From NCBI RefSeq assembly GCF_905163445.1, contig NC_053202.1:2232001-2296000 (forward strand): 64,000 nucleotides of DNA. The letters are read 5' to 3'. The notes beneath the pieces are model-generated. The model was not told the DNA's origin, did no database searches, and saw nothing but the letters and a program-made list of their open reading frames with translations. Of this stretch, positions 1-10,492 are shown piece after piece. The DNA comes from Pararge aegeria (taxonomy: Eukaryota; Arthropoda; Insecta; Lepidoptera; Nymphalidae). Numbering within the stretch: the first letter of the stretch is position 1; each line of letters begins with the position of its first letter. The position numbers and the translations under genes were made by a program.

Positions 1-264
1 TTTCTTTTTATAGATACTCACAGTTTATTAGTTAATTCTATCTAATAAGCTAACATTTGTAAACTTAACGTTCGATAAAGTTTAATTTATGTAACGAGGG
101 GTAAGTCTTAATCACAATTAAGTGGGATAAACATGCTTATGGTAGTAGCTTCACACGCGTTGAAATCTTATTTTCAATCGATTATAGCAGTAGTATTTTC
201 ACCATTTTACACTTACCATCAGGCAAAATTGCACTCGAATACTAGCTTGTAACGGGATACACAC
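1..264. other. Unique AT-rich sequence
   Basis: No coding signal and no repeat family that recurs elsewhere in the window. Confidence 0.4.
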
Positions 265-737
265 CTGTGGTGATCAGAGCCCAGTGGGTAGGACTTCCAC
301 TTCACTTTTTTTTTTTATTTATACACTTTATATGTACACAACAAATAGAAAAGAAAAACAATGGACACGACAAAAATAAACTTAAAAAGTAGGATACAAA
401 GGGCGGCCTTATCGCTTAGTAGCGATCTCTTCCAGGCAACCTTAGGATTAGGAAAACCAAGGGATAGCGAGTTCAAATCCCGGCACGCACCTCTAACTTT
501 TCTAAGTTATGTGCGTTTTAAGCAATCACTTGCTTTTACTGGTCGTGAAGGAATCATCGTAGGAGAACCTGCATACCTGAGAGTTCTCCACAATGATTTC
601 AAAGGTGTGTGAAGTCCACCAATCCGCACTGGGCCAGCTTGGTGGATTACGGCCTTAACCCCTTCTCACTGTGGGAGGAAACCCATGCCTTGTAGTGGGC
701 CTGCAATGGGGTGGTCTGATGATTATGATGAATAACT
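265..737 (+). repeat. SINE-B copy split by a LINE-2 insertion
   Basis: The head (CCCAGTGGGTAGGACTTC) lies at 279-297. The B-box-like CGAGTTCAAATCCC and the conserved body follow from 468, ending in a TGATGATTATGATGA tail. This family has a tRNA-like head, a diagnostic middle (CATCGTGAGGAAACCTGCAT and relatives), a CCAATCCGCACTGGGCCAG segment and a TGATGATGATG tail. Bases 306-467 are foreign (next entry). Confidence 0.8.
306..467 (-). mobile_element. LINE-2 3' end inserted into SINE-B
   Basis: In minus orientation: the T-run at 306-317 is the A-rich tail, and GCGATAAGGCCGCC (reverse complement at 402-415) is the family signature. It is nearly identical over about 150 bp to the plus-strand copy at 13058-13240, including the unusual extra segment CCTAATCCTAAGG. 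The two therefore belong to one young subfamily. Confidence 0.75.
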
Positions 738-775
738 GAATACAATTTTTTTTAAATAAACTTTTAATTTTTATC

Positions 776-800
776 TACTAGCAAGCTGCCCGCGAATTCT
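776..800 (-). mobile_element. Helitron 3'-end remnant
   Basis: ACTAGC followed by GCTGCCCGCG is the reverse complement of the CGCGGGCAAC-AGCTAGT Helitron terminus seen intact elsewhere; only about 25 bp remain. Confidence 0.4.
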
Positions 801-839
801 TTCACATTTCTTTCCGCGCGGGAAAATTTAGTTTTCGAA

Positions 840-1078
840 GCCTAAAGTGTATATGTTCGTGGATTTGATGCACAGTACTGAAAAATGTATGTGCGTTGAG
901 CATGAATGTTTTTCAGTGTCCGGGTTTTATCTGTATATTATAAGTATTCATGTATAGATTATTATTATTCATAAAAATATTTATCAGTGATCTTAGTGCC
1001 CATAACACAAGCAACGCTTACTTTGCGAGTTGACGGTGTGTGTATTGTCGTAGTATATTTATTTAATTATATTGTTTT
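840..1078 (+). repeat. Degraded SINE-A copy
   Basis: Retains the SINE-A body: GAATGTTTTTCAGTGTCCGG, CATAAAAATATT, CCCATAACACAAGC and the 3' end TATTGTCGTAGTATATTTAT. The tRNA-like head is strongly diverged. Confidence 0.7.
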
Positions 1079-1143
1079 ATTTTATTCACAAAATGCGGAT
1101 GAATTCAATCGCAACAGCTAGTATATATTTTTTCTACGTGTGA

Positions 1144-1165
1144 ACAAACAAACAAACAAACGCAC
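1144..1165 (+). repeat. (AAAC)n short tandem repeat
   Basis: About five tandem CAAA units. Confidence 0.8.
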
Positions 1166-1526
1166 ACGCACAACATTATTAAAGCATAGATTATAGATAA
1201 CGCATAAATACGATACGTTTCGGTAGACATCACAGAGATTAAACAAACATAATTAAGCATCTACATAAATTATAAAACCTCCTTACGGCTCTACGATAGA
1301 GTCGTTTATGTTCTATTTTTTAACTTTGGCATTTATTGCAATCTGTGGTTGGGAACATGTTTGACATGTGTCACTTCGTCGAGCTTTAGCTTTGATGTCA
1401 CGCTGACTAATACAGTATTGATTGCGCGGTCGGTTAATTAATTAACTCGAGAAGTTGAAACGTCCCGCTTACCACAGATTTTTGATGGGCCGATTGTAAT
1501 TCAGTATTTGTATTATTATTGATTTG

Positions 1527-1739
1527 GAGCGGTGATAGCCCAGTGGGTGGGACTTCGACTTGAATTACGGGGAGTTATGTGCGTTTTAAGTAATAAAAAT
1601 ATCACTTGTTTAAACGGTGAAGGAAAACATCGTGAGGAAACCTGCATGCCTGAGAGTTCATAATGTTCTCAAAAGTGTGTGAAGTCCACCAATCCGTACT
1701 AGGCCAGCGTGGTGGACTACGGCCTTAACCCTTTCTCAG
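1527..1739 (+). repeat. SINE-B copy, 3'-truncated
   Basis: Head GGTGATAGCCCAGTGGGTGG at 1531-1550. The B-box region is deleted (GACTTCGACTTGAATTACGG joins directly to GTTATGTGCG), then an intact middle runs to AACCCTTTCTCAG. The TGATGATG tail is missing. Confidence 0.8.
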
Positions 1740-2865
1740 CATTCATGTCTTAATTACAAACAAAGGTGTCCTGAATAAAAGAGTTTATGACTGTTGCCGG
1801 TTAGAAATCATAATAATCTACCAGTTTTAATATAAATTAAGACATATTTCACAATACCCCTTTGTGAGTGTATATATAAATGGGTCGAAAGATTCGAAGC
1901 AATGATAAGTGCCAAGGAGATATAAATGAAAAAAGCGGCTATTAGAATTCTAAGGTTAATATTATTGACAGTATTCTGCATATTCTGCACAACCGCACAA
2001 ATGGAAAATGTTTGTGTGATGTGTAATCATATCACAATGCATAATTTGTATTTATTTTTAGTTTTCTTTTGCTGTACCGCTTTTAGAACCTTCCAAGACA
2101 TTCAGTAGTAGGACTATTGCCATGTGGGCAAAGTTGCCGGAAAAGAGTAGTGGGTCCAGCGTAGTTGTCTCAGGCATATATTATAACAAACAAAACAACG
2201 AAGTTCCTTTTATTAATCGTAAAAGTGACTCAAGACTTTGAGTGAAAAGAAGCCAAATAGCTCTTTTACAGCTCATAACTTTAGTTTTATCCTATCTGTC
2301 TGTTATCTATAGCTGAAACATCAATAAATGCTACAGATAAGGAAACTTATTTGAGCATACAACTTTCTTGAATTGCCATAGATACAGGAATATTTAGATG
2401 TATACCATCCCACTATTGGACCATCTCTCTCATAGGAGAGAGGGTTTTGGAGTGTGTATCACCATCATTGGGTGCCATCTTCTAATTATAGTTCGGAGGT
2501 CAGCCGGTGAAAACCGTATGATGATGTACCATCTTCTTCAGATCCGAATAGTTATGTCCTGCCCACTCTCCTATATCGTCGAACCACTTTTTGATGTGAA
2601 ACATCTATAGGCGAGGGTAAACCTGATTGTTCGCGTGGCGACACAGGCCGTGGCGACGCTCCGCCGCTATATGATGGAATATGAGTAGCTGAGTTATCGC
2701 GATTTCAAATATAATTTTTGGATTTTAAATTATTTTTAATTCTTTTTTTTTTTATTAACGATAACCGCTTGACGACAATCATGCCCGTTAGAAAGCAACG
2801 ATGAGGTCTAGGTTGGAGCACGCTTGCCTAGAAAAATCCTGTTCAGTCTAGCCTTGAAGGTACGC
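1740..2865. other. No gene recognised
   Basis: AT-rich. The short ORFs here show no domain and no codon bias. The segment near 2390-2640 is richer in GC but matches nothing else in the window. Confidence 0.4.
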
Positions 2866-3291
2866 AAATTATAAATGTCAATGTAAGTTTGTTTGTTAAG
2901 CTTTCACGCAAAAACTACTTAACCGATCATCATGAAACTTTGTACACATATTCTTGGAAGTGTTAGAAGTAATATAGGATACTTTTTATCCCGACATTAA
3001 GCTCGGTTCTTTTGGGAGAGGGGATGAAAATGTTAGACTATACCATAACTCCGACAAATTATAACCTATTTAAATAATTATTTTTGTACTATAGAGGTTG
3101 TAATATGTGTTTAATTTTGTCCAAACTGTGGTTGGAGATAGAGGACAGAACTCCTCAGCGGACAGCAACAAACCCCTCATTCAAGGCTTAGCGATACTGA
3201 GTACTTTAAATTTTTTTAGAACTACAACAAAAATTTAATGCCACATCAAAAAACAAAATCAAACGCAGACGAAGTCGCGGGCAACAGCTAG
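2866..3291 (+). mobile_element. Non-autonomous Helitron, 5'-truncated
   Basis: Matches the full-length copies from ATTATAAATGTCAATGTAAG to the 3' end CGCGGGCAACAGCTAG, followed by host T. The short stem GC-GAC/GTC-GC (one bulge) about nine bases before CTAG is the expected Helitron 3' hairpin. No Rep/helicase coding sequence is present, as usual for lepidopteran Lep1-like Helitrons. Confidence 0.85.
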
Positions 3292-4500
3292 TTATTAATA
3301 AATTATTAAACAATTTGAATGTTTTACATCTGCCAGGCTTCCCGTGACGGCATATTTTTTCCTCTGTCTCCCAGGTGCTCCTTTCCCGGTAATTTTCCCT
3401 CCAAGGCTCAACCTTGGAAACTCGTAAAGGGATCCTCTCTGTAGGTGACTGAAAAACGAAACCATTCTTTTTATAACGGTTGTCTTCAGCTTTCGCTAGC
3501 ATTTGGCCCTTTGTAATACTCAAGCGTTCGAGATTTCGAGTATAAACTCACCACGGTACTCAAATGTGGGTCGGTGGACTTTCACGATTAACATCACAAG
3601 GTAATAATGGAGAACGCTTAATGAGACGGCTTAATGTGCTCTCCGAGGATGAAGAAAGCCAATTCCCTAACTGCATAAATGAACTCAAGTATAGCATGGA
3701 GTATGGAACTTAGCGTTGTTCTTATAGCTTACCTCGAAGAGCACGTTAAAAGCCTCGGACAACTTTTTTTAAATTGCGTACTCGATAAAAACAATGTTAC
3801 ATTTTGTGGCAAGTTTAACTAATTCCAGTTACTATGCGAAGAAGTTTCCAATATACAACAAGATGCAAGCAAGTGCGGGTCTTAACTCCATAGGAATATG
3901 GAGTTAAGAATCCGCAACGTTTTTTCTATGAGAGAGTTACTTTAATTACGCTAATAATGTTTGATAATGATGATCTCATACATCCATGGAAACCAGCGGT
4001 CTATAAGTATTCTCTGTCTACGTTAACTGCCTCGAAAGCGCAAACGACTGTCGACGGCCAAAGATTTACCGATAAACGTTGTTAAACACAATGATTCATC
4101 CCGCATTCGAAGCACGAAACACGAGAAACAATCAAACCCTTATCGTACAAGAAATAAAGACCATTCTCGATTATGTTGCTTCGCTATTTTTAGTATATCG
4201 TTGGTAGAAATAAAATGGCTGTTAAATTCTCTATTTATCCTCTATAATTTGATTATAGTTATCTAGATGGAGGTGTCAATCGACATTAGGGATGCAATTT
4301 TGACAGCTCGTACTGTAGACGCCTCTTGCTCGGATTAATGAGGCTTTTTCATAAATAACCATAGTGTTTTAAAGTTTGTTTTTAATTGACTGCAAAATAA
4401 AATATATTGGTACTTAACGCTGTAAGTTGGTTACGAGTTCGCGATGGTCATAACTATTTGTTGGTTGAACTAATTGGTATGGTATATATAAAATGAATGT
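3292..4500. other. No gene recognised
   Basis: Mostly unique sequence. A minus-strand ORF near 3206-3523 overlaps the Helitron end and has no domain. A short inverted pair GGAGTTAAGA/TCTTAACTCC lies around 3882-3910. Confidence 0.4.
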
Positions 4501-4758
4501 TTTTTACTCGATAGTTTACGTGTTACACTGACTCAAGCCCAAACACTAAAATTCCGATGGGCCGGCCATGTAGCCCGATGTGTAGATAACAGGTGGAGTA
4601 TAAAAGTCACTACATGGAACGGCCCACCAGGCAAACGCCGAATAGGAAAACCATACACGAGATGGGAGGATGATATTAAGAAGATTGCAGGAACAAACTG
4701 GTTACAAACAGCCAAAAATAGACCAAAATGGAAATCCTTGGAGGAGGCCTTCACCTGA
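4501..4758 (+). pseudogene. LINE-3 endonuclease-reverse transcriptase C-terminal remnant
   Basis: Read from 4528 the frame gives LTQAQTLKFRWAGHVARCVD..., then GKRRIGKPYTRWEDDIKKI, AGTNWLQTAKNRPKWKSLEE and a TGA at 4756-4758. WAGHVAR, a GRP-like basic patch with TRW-DDI and AG--W---A form the conserved tail found at the end of many arthropod non-LTR polyproteins. The RT core is absent, so this is a 5'-truncated insertion. No upstream stop-free frame extends beyond about 4500. Confidence 0.8.
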
Positions 4759-4930
4759 GGTCCTTGCAAATTAAATATGAAAATTAATTCTTAAATATAA
4801 TAAAAGAAAAAAAATGTTAAAACGAATTTGTATTGTAAACTTTATAGACACTATTTTTTACTTCATTCTTTTTCTTACGATGTTTGTAATATTATTTGCA
4901 TGGAATAAAAGGCTTTTTTATTTTTTTTAT
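4759..4930 (+). mobile_element. 3' untranslated tail of the LINE-3 copy
   Basis: Follows the TGA directly and ends in GGAATAAAAGGC and a T-rich run near 4905-4930, consistent with a LINE 3' terminus. The boundary is approximate. Confidence 0.5.
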
Positions 4931-5015
4931 TAGTTTACGTGAATATCGCCAGTAAGGTTGTTTATAAAGAAGTTTCAGTTTCAACTAACTGTATACTGAA
5001 TATAAAATATTTTAG

Positions 5016-5260
5016 ACGGCCGATTGGCGCAGTGGGCAGCTACCCTGCTTTGTAAGTCTGCGGGTTCGATTCCCACAAGTGGAAAATTTATGTGTGATGT
5101 TTTGCATTGGCGAGGTGTTTATCTACCTATATATTATACTTACGTATTTATGTATATTATTAATAAAAATATTGATCAGTTATCTGAGTACCCATAACAC
5201 AAGCTACGATTTCTTTGGGGTTTGATAGCGATGTGTATTGTCGTAGTATATTTATTTATA
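5016..5260 (+). repeat. SINE-A copy, full length
   Basis: The tRNA-like head has GATTGGCGCAGTGGGCAG (A box) at 5022-5039 and GGGTTCGATTCCC (B box) near 5062-5074. The body runs through GTACCCATAACACAAGCTAC to the 3' end TGTCGTAGTATATTTATTTA. These internal promoter boxes are what RNA polymerase III would use. It is the most complete plus-strand copy. Confidence 0.88.
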
Positions 5261-6629
5261 TCTTTATAATATTATATATACAAAAAAGAGAAAAAGTGAG
5301 TCATTATGTAAAGAGACGTTTAGCTTTAAAAAAAATTTTAATTAAGTAAGCGCCCAGCCTTAATTTAAAAACAAAGGCGTTTTCGATTAAAGAGTTTATG
5401 ATTGTTATTTATTTTATTATTTATACCAGCAAAATAAAAACATTTAAATTCGTAGATCTCAAGAAATTCAACGCTGCAAAAAGTATAGAAGGAAAAGCAC
5501 TATTTTTGAACGCACTTTGACTTTGACAGCCGATAATACTAGTTTTAAAACTAGAAATATATTTATGTTGGACACATAAGTTTGTCTCGTCTCGTGTTTA
5601 TCCTTTAAGATTTTCAAATTTACTCTCCTATTTCCTCCCGAGCCATTGCTTTTTAATTCTATAAATTTAGTGTAGTCACAATTGTCTTTTTCTTAAAATT
5701 TTGTGTAGACATGTCGCGATTATTTCTTTTTCTTGAAAAGCTTTAAGAAATCTGACCTAATAAAATATAGGCAGGGAAGGTAAGTTTAGACTTACAGGGT
5801 GCTTAGGCACCCTTTGAAGGTCTGAATTTTAATATTTAAAAAAAGAAACATTTTAGTTAGACACAAAACCTTATCTTATTTTAACTGTTTCTGAAGTCTG
5901 AGTAAATGCAAAGTATGCAATACATGTATTGATTACATAATCTTTGGTACCTACATTATGGATCTAAAGCCTCAGAAAACCGTTATTTTATTTAACAACG
6001 GACCATAGACAAAACATAACTTTTATTTTTTCTTTTAATAAGTAAAAACCATAAGTACTGGCTTTCACCGTAGGCATGTTCAATAAAAAAACGAAAGCTC
6101 AAAAAGGATGCCGCACGAAACTTAAAGTTACATTAAATAGGATACAGGATTACAATAATTTAAATACGTTAAGCCGTTCTAGCACCTTTCGGCGTCAAAA
6201 AACCTGTGAACACTTGTGAGCGCAGATTAACTACAACGCCATTTTAAAAAGACCCATTGATTCGTGAACAGATTAAAAATAATTGTTATGCGGATAAAAA
6301 GTATTTGCTTTTTATGAAACCGTGTAGAATAACGTAAGCGCAGCTAAAATTTTAAAAGCATTTTTAAAACAACGTAGCTATAAATCCATACCAATGATAT
6401 ATTATATGCGAAAGGGTGACTGTTGGTTTGTATGTTTGTTTGTCACCATGTTCGGCTACACCACTGCACAAATCATAACTCGCATCCCGGAGATAGGCGT
6501 AGGAAAAGTAAAGAAATCCTACAGGATTCATAATAAAATTTGTTTTATAATATATGCTATCAATGTTTGACTCAGAGGCTAAAACTACCTTAACATAATT
6601 TAAATATCATACCTGTATAATAATATTAA
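5261..6629. other. No gene recognised
   Basis: Unique AT-rich DNA. A segment at 6405-6530 has the look of a degenerate Helitron or MITE (GCGAAAGGGTGAC, TTTGTATGTTTGTTTG), but no terminus can be placed. Confidence 0.35.
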
Positions 6630-6745
6630 TAAACTACGACAATACACACATCGCCATCTAGCCCCAAAGTAAGCATAGCTTGTGTTATGAGTACTAAGAT
6701 AGCTGATAAATATTTTTAGGAATATAAAACACATATAATATACAG
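6630..6745 (-). repeat. SINE-A 3' fragment
   Basis: Reverse complement of the SINE-A 3' half: CTACGACAATACACACATCG, CATCTAGCCCCAAAGTAAGC and CTTGTGTTATGAGTACTAAG. The tRNA-like head is lost. Confidence 0.8.
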
Positions 6746-6814
6746 ATATTTAGTATAGATATATTTAGTACAGCGATAGATTGTATCCTGGAGGCCTAAG
6801 AATACTTTTCAAAC

Positions 6815-6906
6815 CAAACACACAACACACGCACACATACATGCCCACACACACGCACGCACATACACACACACACATATACACACACGAGCGCGCACGC
6901 ACACAC
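6815..6906 (+). repeat. (CA)n-rich microsatellite
   Basis: Imperfect CACACA/CGCACA tract of about 90 bp. Confidence 0.9.
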
Positions 6907-7039
6907 AATTCGCAGTTTAAAATCTATTGCAAAAGTAATTAGGGCTACACCAAAAAAAAGCTTACTGCTTATCTAACAATATTTGTTAGTGAAATCTTTT
7001 AATGCCATTAAACTCGCCACCCGCGTCGCTTCGCAGAAA

Positions 7040-7105
7040 ATTGGATTCACTGGGAACCGAACCCACTACCTGTGCGTAATCCCTTTAGCTGTGTGACTTC
7101 TCTCG
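7040..7105 (-). repeat. tRNA-like SINE head fragment
   Basis: GGGAACCGAACCCACTACC is a reversed B box, followed by GCTGTGTGACTTCTC where a reversed A box would lie. No body could be followed. Confidence 0.4.
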
Positions 7106-7269
7106 GTCGGCTGATCGCGGTTTGTTGTCGTTTTTGTGTGAGCTCCAGAATATTTAGCAATTTTTTGTTCGGATTTTGATATTGTATCGATTTCTTCAAG
7201 TGGCGAAATTTAAAACCGGCTATGATACTTTTAAAGAATATTTATTAAGATTGTGATGCATTATTATTA

Positions 7270-7560
7270 ATTTGAAGCGGTGATAGTCGGTGGGACTTCA
7301 ACTTTTGGGGAGTTGGAATTCCAACACCTTTAACTTTCCTAAGTTATGTGCGTTTTAAGCAATTAACACATTATTTGCTTGAAATTGCCTGAAAGTGCTC
7401 CATAATGTTCTCAAAGGCGTGTGAAGTATACTATTTTTTTTTTTTTTATTACACAAACTACTAAAATTAGTAAGTATTCTTCGCATGCTGAAACTCACAT
7501 GTGTTTATTTGGACGCTGCACTAATCCACTCTGGCCCAGCTTGGTGGACCTCCACCTAAA
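7270..7560 (+). repeat. SINE-B copy interrupted by about 100 bp
   Basis: Head GAAGCGGTGATAG at 7274, middle GTTATGTGCGTTTTAAGCAA and CATAATGTTCTCAAAGGCGT up to about 7425. SINE-B resumes at 7527 (TCCACTCTGGCCCAGCTTGG). The intervening 7427-7525 starts with a T-run and may be a small retro-insertion. Confidence 0.7.
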
Positions 7561-7606
7561 CCGGTGTTTTTCGATTGTTTTTTGTTACTTTATATATAAA
7601 GTAAGT

Positions 7607-7638
7607 AGTTAACTTAAACCTATAGGTTTAAGTTAACT
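7607..7638. repeat. Perfect 32-bp palindrome
   Basis: AGTTAACTTAAACCTA is followed immediately by its exact reverse complement; there is no spacer and no mismatch. It could extrude as a hairpin. It is not part of a recognised element. Confidence 0.9.
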
Positions 7639-7675
7639 TTAGCTCAGTTTTTTATTAAATGAAATATTAAAATGT

Positions 7676-7803
7676 AAATGAATGAATTAATACACTTTTA
7701 TTGTACACCACATAAACATAACAAATTATAAGTAAAAATTTAACAAAAAGTATACAATTTGGCGGCCTTATCGCTACATAGCGATCTCTTACAGGCAACC
7801 AAA
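7676..7803 (-). mobile_element. LINE-2 3' end
   Basis: Reverse complement of the family: the GAATGAATTAATACACTTTT tail at 7679 and ATTTGGCGGCCTTATCGC near 7757. The ATTC-type tail is at the low-coordinate end. Confidence 0.75.
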
Positions 7804-7889
7804 GGCGTTAAAAACAGCTCAAGAAGAGAGGTAGGTGGTGCATTTAAATAAACATGCGTAAACCTATATATAGAAATATAATATAATGT

Positions 7890-8085
7890 AATGCGGTCAG
7901 TAGTTGGCTATGTATTTCCGTGGTGTCACCTGGTACAAGGTGCCAACTGAAAATCAGCGCTGTATGCTCCCACTGGCGCATACAGCACAATGCTGAGCTG
8001 GCATATTTTTTCTAGGTTGGACCACACATAAAATGTGGTTAATATTGTAATGTGTGGCGCAATGTAAAAAAATTTTTTTTCTGTC
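7890..8085. other. Unclassified, probably repeat-derived
   Basis: Contains a self-complementary block, GGCGCATACAGC against GCTGTATGC (7950-7990), and the paired CCACACATAAAATGTGG. No other copy in the window. Confidence 0.35.
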
Positions 8086-8086
8086 T

Positions 8087-8334
8087 ACGTAAATAAATAA
8101 ATATACAATAATATAACACGCCGCCATCGAGCCCCAAAGTAAGCGTAGCTTGTGTTACGGCTACTAAGATGACTGATGAATACTTTAACGAATAATATAC
8201 ATAAATAATTTACATATAATCACTCAGACACTGAAAAACGGTCATCTTCGTCACACAAACATTTCCAGTTGTCGGAATGGAACCCACGGCCTTGGACTCA
8301 GAAAGCAGGGTCGCCGCCCACTGCGCCAATGATT
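8087..8334 (-). repeat. SINE-A copy
   Basis: Reverse complement of the full unit. The tRNA-like head at the high end reads CCCACTGCGCCAATGATTCT (reversed A box), with a mutated B box (TCGGAATGGAACCCACGG). Confidence 0.85.
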
Positions 8335-9231
8335 CTAATATATAAATCGAGGTATATTGCCCAAGATGAGCAGAAATGCCCCTTTGGATGGCCCAACTGA
8401 TTCTTTGGAACTCCCCGCTCTGGGAACAGCGGTAGACACAAAAACCCTTTGTGATATTGTTTTAAACTGTGTGTTACAGTAATTTTATAAAGAGGGTTGT
8501 ATGGAATATTTGTGTGTGTTTGTTTTAAGTTCTAACACTGAAAGTATGCACGTATGCCACTTACCGGTCGATGCAGGATTCTCCTATTTGGGGTACCCCG
8601 CTCCTGGCTCCATAGGTCTCATCGGTGGTTTCAAGTATAGATGCTGGCAGCGATAGTCGAAGATAGTGGATGGCAAGAAAGTGTTGAAGTCCCGAATTAA
8701 CAAGGACGTGCGCGCCGAGCCGCGTTGTACGTTAGCTAGAATCGTCCGAAAACGAATGACATTTGAAAGTTGATAGGTAGGTGGTGCTAGCGAACGTTTT
8801 GAATCGTGACATTTACATTCCTTTTCAGTGTTAGATAATAAAATAGAAAATAATAAATCAATATAAATAAAATAAAAATGAAGTATTTATGCTGCACTTT
8901 GGAAACGTTTGCTATAAGGAACAAGGGTGAATAATTGAACTTATGATAGCTGTAAATGCATATTTGCAAAATATTTTATTAAATTGTATAGGATTATTGC
9001 AAATTCGCTAATAATTATTAATTAACTAATAAATCGTTTTTGAGAAAAAATTTAAATTATATTCGATTCACAACAAATGTTCATGTCTCGAGTTGCTGGA
9101 TATTTTGATATAAATACGGAAGCAGTTTAGATACACTACCACGGTCACGGAGGCGTTCGGAATAAACCACTATTAGTCCAAAAGTCCACCAACCCACAAG
9201 TACAATGGATAATTATAAATAAATAATAAAA

Positions 9232-9487
9232 AATAAATATATGTTCTACGACAATACACGCATCGCTATGTAGCACCAAAGTAAGCGTAGCTTGTGTTTT
9301 GGGTACTAAGATGGCTGATGGATAATTTTATGAATAATATACATAAATACTTACAAATCACAGATAAAGACCAAGACACTGAAAAACATTAATGTTCATC
9401 ACAGAAACATTTTCCAGTTGTGGGAATCGAATCCACGGCTTTGGTCTCAGAAAGCAGGGTTACTGCCCACTGCGCCAATCGGCCGTC
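9232..9487 (-). repeat. SINE-A copy
   Basis: Reverse complement of the full unit. B box GGGAATCGAATCCACGGC at 9422-9439 and A box CCCACTGCGCCAATCGGCCG at 9467-9486. Confidence 0.88.
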
Positions 9488-9672
9488 AGTCGAACCGAGC
9501 CGAGGTCCGAGTCCTCGAAGGAGGCACCCTCGTCGTCGATATCGTCGCCCTAGGGCTCTTGTCATGGCGAGCTTTCCGCTTGCCCCTCTACCCCGGTGAC
9601 AACGTAGAAATCCTCAGATGGTTACATGCAAGCGTCTTTACGAAAAAGAAGAAAAAGAGAAAATACAGATAA
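9488..9672. other. GC-rich patch abutting SINE-A
   Basis: Much richer in G+C than its surroundings (GAGTCCTCGAAGGAGGCACC, CTCGTCGTCGATATCGTCGC), ending in a purine-rich AAGAAGAAAAAGAG run. An open frame crosses it on the plus strand but begins inside the SINE, so it is not a gene start. It is probably a mobile-element 5' region captured next to the SINE. Confidence 0.35.
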
Positions 9673-9894
9673 TACAGTCTTTTATGAGATTCTAGACGAT
9701 GCAAAGAAACCTTACGGTGTCTTAGTAGTTTTTCACTAAGCTCGAAACCCCTGGTCCTACTGCCCCAGAGAAATTTGGTACATTATAGGTCGAACGAACA
9801 TAGGACTAATTTAACCCAAAAAAAAAAACACCAGGGTAACGTTTCCGGCAAATTCAATTAGCATTTGTAATCGCACGTCTTTACAGTTTGGAGT

Positions 9895-10003
9895 TGGTAT
9901 AGGATACTTTTTATCCAAGGGAATGTAACTGTTTATCCTGGAAATAACAAAACTGTAAAAAAAACAAAAAGAAAACGCGGTAGAAGTCGCAAGCAATAGC
10001 TAG
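9895..10003 (+). mobile_element. Helitron, 5'-truncated, first of a head-to-tail run
   Basis: Contains AGGATACTTTTTATCC and ends GTCGCAAGCAATAGCTAG at 10003. Its CTAG end is followed directly by the TC of the next copy. Confidence 0.65.
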
Positions 10004-10220
10004 TCCTACTTATATTACAAATTGATGTTTGTAAGGACGGATGGGTGGATGTTACTTTTTCACGCAAAAACTACTAAACAAATTTGACTGAAATTTGGAA
10101 TGAAGATAGGCTATACGCAAGATTAATACATAGGGTACATTTTATCACAACAAAGTTTACGGATCCCGCGGGATTTATGAAAAACCAAAAAAACGTGGAC
10201 GAAATCGCGGGAACACCTAG
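10004..10220 (+). mobile_element. Short complete Helitron, second of the run
   Basis: Begins TCCTACTTATATTACAAATT and ends ATCGCGGGAACACCTAG. The body has TTTTTCACGCAAAAACTACT and GGATCCCGCGGGATT, typical of the family. 217 bp. Confidence 0.72.
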
Positions 10221-10221
10221 T

Positions 10222-10244
10222 TCTACTATCCTACTAACATCATA
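10222..10244 (+). mobile_element. Helitron 5' end, third of the run, truncated by SINE-A
   Basis: TCTACTATCCTACTAACATC matches a Helitron 5' end and starts one base after the previous CTAG. It is cut off by the SINE-A tail. Confidence 0.5.
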
Positions 10245-10492
10245 AATAAATAAATAAACTAAGACAATACACACACCGCCATCTAGCCCCAAAGTAAGCG
10301 TAGCTTGTGTTACGAGTACTAAGACGACTGATGAATATTTTTATGAATAATATACATAAATACTTAGAATATACATATAAACACCCAGACACTCACAAAC
10401 ATTCATGCTCATCACACAAACATTTTCCAGTTGTGGGAATCGAACCCACGGTCCTGGGCTCAGAAAGCAGGGTTGCTGCAAACTGCGCCAAT
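10245..10492 (-). repeat. SINE-A copy
   Basis: Reverse complement of the whole unit, from AAATAAACTAAGACAATACA to AAACTGCGCCAAT. B box GGGAATCGAACCCACGG at 10436-10452. Confidence 0.87.

Noticed and set aside
1926..2108. Hydrophobic 60-codon ORF as a small secreted peptide
   Set aside because: It resembles a signal peptide only by composition; no mature peptide motif and no promoter or splice context.
3206..3523. 105-codon minus-strand ORF
   Set aside because: Crosses the end of a Helitron into unique DNA; no domain.
5016..5085. Possible tRNA gene
   Set aside because: A and B boxes belong to the SINE-A head, which continues into a conserved SINE body; no cloverleaf acceptor pairing.
6815..6906. 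CA-rich tract as a regulatory Z-DNA element
   Set aside because: Ordinary imperfect microsatellite; nothing links it to a gene.
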